Below, piece by piece: positions 5,901 to 11,255 of a stretch of DNA of 11,255 bases. The translations under genes and the position numbers were made by a program. Each line of letters begins with the position of its first letter. Positions within the stretch are counted from its first letter, which is position 1. This stretch comes from Candidatus Babelota bacterium (GTDB lineage Bacteria; Dependentiae; Babeliae; Babeliales; JABCYS01): contig JABCYS010000019.1 of assembly GCA_013290085.1 (NCBI GenBank), positions 1 to 11,255 of the forward strand, given 5' to 3'. The notes below the pieces were generated by a model, which was not told the DNA's origin, ran no database searches, and saw only the letters and a list, made by a program, of their open reading frames with translations.

Positions 5901-6332
5901 ATGCAATATCATTTTAAAATTCACAAAGAAGGTAACGTTTTTTGGGCTCAATGCATTGAGCTCAAGGGCTGTTTTACACAAGCAGGTACAAAGAAAGAGC
6001 TACAGTTGAATATGCAAGAGGCCTTAAATCTCTATGTTGAAGAACGACCAAACTCTAAAGATTTAGCTGCTATGCCAAACAGAACCATAAAAGCGTCTAA
6101 AGATGTCGTCGCGGTATCATTAGATCCCGAAATAGCCTTTTCTTTTCTGGTTAGATATTGGCGGATGAAGCATGGATGGACGCAAAAAGAAGTTGCAGAA
6201 AAAATGGGCTTTGAAAAGTTGTACAGCTACCAGCGACTAGAGGCCGGAAGATGCAATCCAAGCTTAAAAACTATGGGCTTGATAAAAAAGATCTATCCTG
6301 AGTTTTCGGTTGATTTGGCACTTACGATCTAA
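5901..6332 (+). CDS. hicB: HicB-type antitoxin with helix-turn-helix domain
   Basis: Residues 1-50 form the partial RNase H-like domain of HicB: MQYHFKIHKEGNVFWAQCIELKGCFTQAGTKKE, with the typical 'x-V-x-x-P-E-L-x-G-C-x-T-x-G-x-T-x-x-E-A' pattern, followed by a helix (NMQEALNLYVEE). Residues about 80-133 are an Xre-type helix-turn-helix: VRYWRMKHGWTQKEVAEKMGF, then YSYQRLEAGRCNPSLKTMGLI. The N-terminal domain blocks HicA and the C-terminal domain binds DNA to repress hicAB, by family. AAAAGG (5887-5892), which overlaps the hicA stop, serves as ribosome binding site eight bases before the ATG. At 143 residues it is normal for HTH-type HicB. The protein ends close to the convergent pfkB-type gene with 62 bases between the stops. 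Confidence 0.92.
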   Translation: MQYHFKIHKEGNVFWAQCIELKGCFTQAGTKKELQLNMQEALNLYVEERPNSKDLAAMPNRTIKASKDVVAVSLDPEIAFSFLVRYWRMKHGWTQKEVAEKMGFEKLYSYQRLEAGRCNPSLKTMGLIKKIYPEFSVDLALTI

Positions 6333-6358
6333 AAATTTTTTATAAAAATCCATACAAG

Positions 6359-6384
6359 GACATCTCGACCATTCTTGTCATGTC
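6359..6384 (-). terminator. Hairpin between convergent hicB and the pfkB-family kinase
   Basis: GACAT (6359-6363) pairs with ATGTC (6380-6384), and GAC/GTC pairs stack inside after a three-base bulge, giving about eight pairs. On the minus strand a T-rich stretch (TTTTTAT) follows some 10 bases later, which fits a weak terminator for the lon-kinase transcript. The plus strand has no T-run after it. Confidence 0.3.
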
Positions 6385-6394
6385 TGAAAAAAGG

Positions 6395-7507
6395 TTAGGA
6401 TTTAAACGAAAATTTCTGCAGCAGATCAGCCTTTAATTCCTTCTCCCGCTTTTCCAACTCCTGCATACTCAGCAACCCTTGTTTAGTGTCCATAAAGCTA
6501 ATGACTGAAGCCGCATTGATGATGCCGTGGCGCAATGCTTGCTCAATAGATTTTCCTGCAGCAAGTGCCCCTACAAAGGTTGAACCAAATGCATCACCAG
6601 CGCCAAGCGTGTTTACTACCTTAACGGGCAAGCTGGCGTGGAAATAAATATGATCCCTTGTAGCGCAATACACACCTTCAGCGCCGTTGGTAACAACGAC
6701 CATCTTGGGTCCGTACGAGAGCACCGCATTAAAAAATGCATCAAAGTTGAATGAAACATCTTCTATGCTAATAGGTCCTTCGAGCAAGGACGGTTTTTGT
6801 TGTTTGTTTTTTGATTTAGGTGTGCTGGAGAGAGATTGTTTTAAAGAACTATTTGTCTGCACTAACGAGAGCATAAACTTTTTAGCTTCAGCACTATTTA
6901 AAATCAGAACGTCTATATTTGGCAACGACTCACGCAACATAGGTGCGCCGGCAACTAATTGGCTCGTGCCGGGATTGGTTGCAACAAACACCTTATTCTT
7001 CTTTGCCATCTGCGTGATGGGCAACAATAACTGTGAAGATTCGCCACTGAGCGAGGTAATGTATACGTAATCATGAGACGCTATGGCATCAAGCGGAAAT
7101 TCGTTCTTGGCAATTGATGCATTTACTCCACGAAAGGCGAAAATAGTGCGGTCTCGCTCCAGTGAAGGGATAATAAATGAAATACCCGTGCTGCTACCAG
7201 CTGCTTGAATGACCAGCTCTGAAGGTATGCCAGCTTCTGCTAACTTTTGTAAAACAAACTGCCCGGCCTGATCCTTCCCAATTTTTAAAAAAGGCGTTAC
7301 TTCAAACCCTTGTTTCTTAAATGAAAAGGCTGCGTTGTTAGCGCCACCACCGGAAGAGTACAAAATATCTTTAACTTCAATCTTGCCGCCTTCTTTGAGC
7401 AGCAGGTAGGAGAGCGTTTCGGTCTTGGTATGAAGATGCATTGTTTCTGCATCTTCATACACAATAAAAATATCCTGTGTTGCACCACCAATGGTCAATA
7501 TTTTCAT
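6395..7507 (-). CDS. PfkB-family (ribokinase-like) carbohydrate or nucleoside kinase
   Basis: It transfers the gamma-phosphate of ATP to a hydroxymethyl group of a sugar, sugar phosphate or nucleoside in the cytosol. The exact substrate cannot be read from the sequence. Family features are the N-terminal MKILTIGGATQDIF, where homologues read 'G-x-x-x-x-D', SGGGANNAA (52-60, PfkB signature 1 region), and NTLGAGDAFGSTFVGAL (299-315, signature 2) with anion-hole Gly residues and catalytic base Asp305. The length of 370 exceeds the usual 300-330. Extra parts are residues 18-45 (a long lid) and a Ser/Lys/Gln-rich insertion at about 217-250 that looks unstructured. The ATG lies one base after the lon stop codon, and AAAGG inside the lon end is its ribosome binding site, so the two genes are co-transcribed and probably translationally coupled. 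Adenosine kinase-like or ribokinase-like activity are both possible. Confidence 0.88.
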   Translation of the reverse strand: MKILTIGGATQDIFIVYEDAETMHLHTKTETLSYLLLKEGGKIEVKDILYSSGGGANNAAFSFKKQGFEVTPFLKIGKDQAGQFVLQKLAEAGIPSELVIQAAGSSTGISFIIPSLERDRTIFAFRGVNASIAKNEFPLDAIASHDYVYITSLSGESSQLLLPITQMAKKNKVFVATNPGTSQLVAGAPMLRESLPNIDVLILNSAEAKKFMLSLVQTNSSLKQSLSSTPKSKNKQQKPSLLEGPISIEDVSFNFDAFFNAVLSYGPKMVVVTNGAEGVYCATRDHIYFHASLPVKVVNTLGAGDAFGSTFVGALAAGKSIEQALRHGIINAASVISFMDTKQGLLSMQELEKREKELKADLLQKFSFKS

Positions 7508-7508
7508 A

Positions 7509-9863
7509 TTAGCCTTTTACGGGCTTTGCTTCCGTGGCAAGGAGTACGTGTTGTAGAACTTCTTCAGCACTATGTACCCAGATAACATTTATGTCGTTTA
7601 ATAGTTCTTCAAGACCTACCATATCGTTTTTATTTTTATGCGGGAAGATAATGTTTGCAATGCCATTACGTTTAGCTGCAAGCAATTTCTCCTTCACACC
7701 ACCGATAGGCATAACGTCACCACGTAAATTCAGCTCCCCGGTCATGGCATACTGCGCATTGAGCGGACGATGGGTAAACGCTGAAAGTATTGATGAAAGC
7801 ATGGTAATACCAGCAGAAGGACCATCTTTTGGTACAGCGCCTGCAGGTACGTGAATATGCAAATCCGATTGCGAGAACATTTTATCATTAATACCAAATG
7901 CTTTGGCATGAGAACGAGCATAACTCAATGCTGCTTGCGCAGACTCCTTCATCACGTTGCCAAGTTGACCGGTTAAAATGAGTCGGCCTTTTCCTGGCAT
8001 AAGCACTGCTTCAATTCTAATCATTTCACCGCCGTAGGAAGTCCATGCAAGACCATTGGCAATACCAATCTGATCTTTGTGATTAACGTCATCTTCCAAG
8101 AAACGACGCGGGCCAAGATATTTGTCGATATTTTCAAGAGAGAAGGAGGCAACCTTTTGCTCTTCAACAAAAAGACGCGCTGCTTTTTGGAAAAGCTTAC
8201 GAATAGTTCTTTCCAATTGTCGTACGCCAGACTCACGCGTGTAATTGATGACAATATCTTTAAGAACATCGGTAGCCAAACTTACTTGCTTGCCATCAAG
8301 ACCAGAATCTTCGATAGCACGTTTAACTAAATAATCTTGGGCAATGTGCAATTTTTCTTCATGGGTGTACCCAGAAAGATGAATGACTTCCATACGATCA
8401 CGTAACGGATCAGAAATGGTTTCCATATTGTTTGCCGTTGCAATGAAAATAACCTTTGAAAGATCAAACGGCACACCAAGATAGTTATCATAAAAAGTTT
8501 TGTTTTGTTGCGGATCTAACACTTCAAGCATGGCCGCTGATGGATCGCCTCTAAAATCAGCACCAAGTTTATCTATTTCATCCACCATGATGACCGGGTT
8601 TAACGAACCTGCTTTGCGAATAGCTTGAATAAATCTACCCGGCATAGCACCAACATAGGTTCTTCTATGACCACGGATTTCTGCTTCATCCTTAACGCCG
8701 CCAAGAGAGATACGTACAAATTCACGACCAAGGCTGCGGGCAATTGATTTACCAAGAGATGTTTTACCTACGCCTGGAGGACCAGCAAAACATAAAATAG
8801 GGGCATAGCCATCTTGTTTTAGATTACGAATAGAGATGAAATCTAAAATACGATCTTTAATTTCTTTAAGACCATAATGGTCTTCATCAAGAACTTTTTT
8901 CGCATGCGAAATATCAAGATTATCTTTTGTTTCCTTGTTCCACGGCAATGCCATGATCCATTCAAGATAACTTCTGGTTACCGTTGCTTCCATTGAATCA
9001 GCCGCCATGCGTTCAAGACGATTTAATTGACGATTAATTTCGGTATACACTTCATCAGGAAGCGTAAGCTTAGAAAGTTTTTCACGAACAACTTCTACTT
9101 CTTCACTATCATCTTCACCAAGTTCTTTTTTAATAGCACGTAATTGTTCGCGTAAATAATATTCCTTCTGCGATTTGTTCATAGAATCACGCGCATTATT
9201 TTTTATGCGCTCTTGAACTTCTGCCACTTCTATTTCTTGGGTCAGTTGGTGATAAATTTCTGCCAAGAACTCTTTAAGATTTTTAGTTTCAAGAAGCTCT
9301 TGCGCTCGCTCAACGGTTAAGTTGAGATGAGAAAGTATAAAATCAGCTATTTTTTCTGGGTCTTGGATCTTTGCTAAAATCATGTGGAAGTCAGGGCTAA
9401 ATGATTGTCCTGAAGCAGCCATTTTTTCAGCAAGCTCTTTAATATTTTTTATTTGAGCTGACAACTCAGGGTCGTCTTGGTTGTAATCAAAATTAACTTC
9501 CTTGATTTTTGCGCTCAAGATGTTTTCATCAGCCAGCAACTCAGTTGCATGGGCTTTACAGACACCTTGCACTAAAATTTTAACACCGCCTTCTGGTATT
9601 TTGATAAGCCGCATAATGGAGGCAACCGTACCAATGCTGTAAAGATCTTGGGTGCCAATAGCTCCCTGTTGATCAGTGATCTGTTTTTTAGCAGCAAGCA
9701 AGAGTACCATCTTAGATTCTTCAAGCGACTGGTTAATGCCCTTTATGATGCGCTCATCAAGAACAAGTAATGGTACGATCATGTGTGGAAACACTACGAC
9801 ATCCATCGTCGGGATGACCGGCAACGACTTTGGTATGCTTTGGACATTCTTTGAATTTTTCAT
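7509..9863 (-). CDS. lon: ATP-dependent Lon protease (LonA type)
   Basis: A cytosolic hexameric AAA+ serine protease that degrades misfolded and regulatory proteins. With the start at 9863 it has 784 residues, exactly the E. coli length. Order of parts: N-terminal substrate-recognition domain (about 10-200) beginning with LPVIPTMDVVVFPHMIVPL; a helical and coiled-coil segment (about 200-300) with QKEYYLREQLRAIKKELGE; the AAA+ module with Walker A GPPGVGKT (361-368) and Walker B VDEID (427-431); and the protease domain with PKDGPSAG carrying catalytic Ser683 and GGVKEKLLAAKR carrying Lys724. Nothing is missing. An in-frame ATG at 9911 would add 16 residues with no family similarity, whereas 9863 is seven bases from AGGGGGA. 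A PfkB-family kinase follows directly. I see no CIRCE element or clear heat-shock sigma promoter upstream. Confidence 0.98.
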   Translation of the reverse strand: MKNSKNVQSIPKSLPVIPTMDVVVFPHMIVPLLVLDERIIKGINQSLEESKMVLLLAAKKQITDQQGAIGTQDLYSIGTVASIMRLIKIPEGGVKILVQGVCKAHATELLADENILSAKIKEVNFDYNQDDPELSAQIKNIKELAEKMAASGQSFSPDFHMILAKIQDPEKIADFILSHLNLTVERAQELLETKNLKEFLAEIYHQLTQEIEVAEVQERIKNNARDSMNKSQKEYYLREQLRAIKKELGEDDSEEVEVVREKLSKLTLPDEVYTEINRQLNRLERMAADSMEATVTRSYLEWIMALPWNKETKDNLDISHAKKVLDEDHYGLKEIKDRILDFISIRNLKQDGYAPILCFAGPPGVGKTSLGKSIARSLGREFVRISLGGVKDEAEIRGHRRTYVGAMPGRFIQAIRKAGSLNPVIMVDEIDKLGADFRGDPSAAMLEVLDPQQNKTFYDNYLGVPFDLSKVIFIATANNMETISDPLRDRMEVIHLSGYTHEEKLHIAQDYLVKRAIEDSGLDGKQVSLATDVLKDIVINYTRESGVRQLERTIRKLFQKAARLFVEEQKVASFSLENIDKYLGPRRFLEDDVNHKDQIGIANGLAWTSYGGEMIRIEAVLMPGKGRLILTGQLGNVMKESAQAALSYARSHAKAFGINDKMFSQSDLHIHVPAGAVPKDGPSAGITMLSSILSAFTHRPLNAQYAMTGELNLRGDVMPIGGVKEKLLAAKRNGIANIIFPHKNKNDMVGLEELLNDINVIWVHSAEEVLQHVLLATEAKPVKG

Positions 9864-9879
9864 GGAAAATTCCCCCTGG
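9864..9879 (-). promoter_or_regulatory. Ribosome binding site that fixes the lon start
   Basis: On the minus strand CCAGGGGGA is followed by seven bases and then ATG at 9863. No comparable purine run precedes the upstream in-frame ATG at 9911, and the 16 residues between them do not look like a Lon N-terminus. This supports the 784-residue form. Confidence 0.75.
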
Positions 9880-9979
9880 TAACATTGATTTTCTTTTCCC
9901 CTCATTCTCAAGTCTAGAGGAGCTTCCTTTTCAAAAACAAGAATTCCCGAAACGAGGTAGGCTTTTTAAATAAAAGAGC

Positions 9980-9985
9980 TATGAT
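9980..9985 (+). promoter_or_regulatory. Possible -10 box upstream of the ABC ATPase gene
   Basis: TATGAT matches five of six consensus positions and lies 36 bases before the GTG start at 10022. No good -35 box is present at 16-18 bases. It is the best candidate in the divergent region 9864-10021 shared with lon, whose own promoter I cannot locate with confidence. Confidence 0.25.
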
Positions 9986-10021
9986 TAAAAGACTTTTTTT
10001 ATCTTTTTTAGGAATTATGTT

Positions 10022-10717
10022 GTGTCAGTGTTTGTTCCAAAGATCCTTGAAACCCATGGCATCAAAAAGCATTATGTCCAAGGAAAAATAGTTACCGAAG
10101 TATTACACGGTGTTGATGCCCGGTTTGTTCAAGGGACTTCATACGCGATTACCGGTATTTCAGGCTCGGGTAAATCAACCTTTATGCACCTACTTGCCGG
10201 ACTCGATACCCCTGACGGAGGAACGGTAAGTTTCGATGGAAAAAATATTTCTTCATTTACCCAGCGCGAAAAAGAACACTTTTTAAGTTTTTCTCTTGGC
10301 CTCGCCTTTCAATCCCCCTATCTGATTGATGAACTTTCTGTTCTTGAAAATGTCATGCTCAAAGGCATGGTGGCCGGGCTGAGTGCTCAAAACTCCCGTG
10401 AACATGCGCATGAATTATTACGCCGCGTTGGTCTTGAACATAAAGCACAGGCGCATATCGCATCCCTGTCAGGTGGCCAGCAACAACGGGTAGCATTGGT
10501 CAGGGCTTTATTTAATAAACCGGCTTTTTTTCTTGCCGATGAACCAACGGGTAATTTAGATCATGAAACAGCCAAAACTATTATTACCTTGCTTCTTGAT
10601 TACCAACGCGAATGGTCGATGGGACTCATTATCAGTTCCCATGATCCTTATGTTGCACAATCAGTGAGCGAAGTTTGGCATATGGATGACGGAATTTTAA
10701 AAAAAGCTAAAGTTTAA
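10022..10717 (+). CDS. LolD/MacB-type ABC transporter ATP-binding protein
   Basis: At 231 residues it is a stand-alone nucleotide-binding subunit. Motifs are Walker A GISGSGKST (45-53), Q-loop Gln97 in AFQSPYLIDELSVLENV, signature LSGGQQQR (149-156), Walker B FFLADE (169-174) followed by PTGNLD, and H-loop His207 in ISSHD. The tyrosine-containing start (THGIKKHYVQGKIVTEVLHGV) and PTGNLD are typical of the LolD/MacB/FtsE branch. Members drive lipoprotein release to the outer membrane or work as mechanotransmission pumps rather than as solute importers. LolD is the best guess. No LolC/E-like permease lies next to it, so its partner must be elsewhere. The GTG start is eight bases after AGGA (10010-10013), and the ATG at 10017 is out of frame. 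murJ follows after 32 bases, likely on the same transcript. Confidence 0.88.
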   Translation: MSVFVPKILETHGIKKHYVQGKIVTEVLHGVDARFVQGTSYAITGISGSGKSTFMHLLAGLDTPDGGTVSFDGKNISSFTQREKEHFLSFSLGLAFQSPYLIDELSVLENVMLKGMVAGLSAQNSREHAHELLRRVGLEHKAQAHIASLSGGQQQRVALVRALFNKPAFFLADEPTGNLDHETAKTIITLLLDYQREWSMGLIISSHDPYVAQSVSEVWHMDDGILKKAKV

Positions 10718-10749
10718 CAATATCTTTTTTTCTTACGCACGAGTTGCAC

Positions 10750-11255
10750 ATGAGTAATGCTTTACATAAAAAATCTATTTTACAAAAAACGACGCAAGTT
10801 GGTGGTTCGACCCTGGTGAGTAGAATGCTGGGGCTGGTCCGTGAAATTATGCAGGTTCGTTACATGGGCACCAAGGAAATGGCTGATGCATTTCGGGTTG
10901 CTTATCAAATACCAAATCTGTTACGGCAGATTTTTGCTGAAGGCGCATTGAGCTCGGCTCTGGTTCCCAATGTAGTCAAGATGATTAAAGAGGGTGAGCG
11001 TGGGCGCGTCAGCCATCTATTAACGCTTTCATTTTTAGTTTTTGAGGGAATCGTTCTTCTGATTATAGGTTTAGTCAGTTGGAAGGCGTACTTTGTTATC
11101 TCATTATTGGCACCAGGCTGGCAAGAGTATCAAGTAGTGATGGCTGCTCGGTTGTTGCGTATTTTAATGTCCTTTATCCTTTTTATATCGAGCAGTGCGT
11201 TATTAGCTGGTGCTTTGCAAGCGGTTCATCATTTTTGGGTACCGGCAGTTTCCCC
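10750..11255 (+). CDS. murJ: Lipid II flippase MurJ (MviN family), 5' part
   Basis: The frame starts at ATG 10750 and runs open to the window end, giving 168 residues of a protein that usually has about 500 and around 14 membrane helices. It flips lipid II from the cytoplasmic to the periplasmic side for peptidoglycan synthesis. The visible N-terminus has the family landmarks: SRMLGLVRE (24-32), ADAFRVAYQIPNLLRQIFAEGALSSALVP from 45, and then hydrophobic helices (about 88-108, 113-122 and 133-155). Arg25, Arg31 and Arg59 align with Arg18, Arg24 and Arg52 of E. coli MurJ, which are needed for activity there. The ribosome binding site is weak, so coupling to the ABC gene 32 bases upstream is plausible. 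An earlier start is unlikely because the N-terminus fits the family. Confidence 0.95.
   Translation, partial: MSNALHKKSILQKTTQVGGSTLVSRMLGLVREIMQVRYMGTKEMADAFRVAYQIPNLLRQIFAEGALSSALVPNVVKMIKEGERGRVSHLLTLSFLVFEGIVLLIIGLVSWKAYFVISLLAPGWQEYQVVMAARLLRILMSFILFISSSALLAGALQAVHHFWVPAVS

Noticed and set aside
6687..7070. Plus-strand frame of 127 codons inside the kinase gene
   Set aside because: It is a shadow of the PfkB-family gene, whose motifs lie on the other strand.
9864..9911. Upstream in-frame ATG adding 16 residues to Lon
   Set aside because: No ribosome binding site there. The ATG at 9863 has AGGGGGA at seven bases and gives the usual Lon length.

Overview
The window looks like a piece of a bacterial chromosome, moderately AT-rich, with a compact layout: conserved housekeeping genes (atpDC, cdsA, lon, a pfkB kinase, a LolD-like ABC ATPase, murJ) separated by small accessory genes. 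Small secreted proteins duplicated in tandem, two toxin-antitoxin modules within about 5 kb and divergent versions of core proteins would fit a host-associated, reduced lineage such as Candidatus Dependentiae (TM6). That placement is an impression from gene content and protein character, not from a marker gene. The LolD-like ATPase suggests a Gram-negative type envelope, and murJ suggests peptidoglycan synthesis.

Bases 1-1850 are accessory. The 3' part of a gene (1-171) is followed by a complete paralogue (269-721) with a signal peptide. The two copies share a 44-base identical block, the same serine-rich end and the same downstream hairpin, in which one base pair has changed on both sides. 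Next comes a probable AbrB-like antitoxin/Doc-like toxin pair (1004-1680) joined by an ATGA overlap, with inverted repeats in front of it. A tRNA-like gene (1767-1841) follows, with canonical D and T arms but a damaged acceptor stem and a six-base anticodon loop.

Bases 1919-3585 (minus strand) hold atpD and a very short atpC coupled by a one-base overlap; no other ATP synthase gene is adjacent. A membrane-anchored protein of unknown function (3734-4294, plus) faces cdsA (4304-5386, minus) across nine bases. CdsA carries an unusual N-terminal extension and an altered signature. The 313-base gap 5387-5699 contains a third, inverted copy of the hairpin element seen at 196 and 746, and the promoter/operator region of a HicA-HicB module (5700-6332, plus).

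Bases 6395-9863 (minus) encode Lon protease and, one base after its stop codon, a PfkB-family sugar/nucleoside kinase, probably one transcript. From 10022 on (plus), a LolD-like ABC ATPase is followed after 32 bases by the start of murJ, which is cut by the window end.

No CRISPR array, insertion sequence or large biosynthetic cluster is visible. The most unusual signals are the dispersed hairpin element with a compensatory change and a tRNA-3'-end-like sequence, the duplicated secreted gene that carries it, the degenerate tRNA, the minimal epsilon subunit and the modified CdsA.
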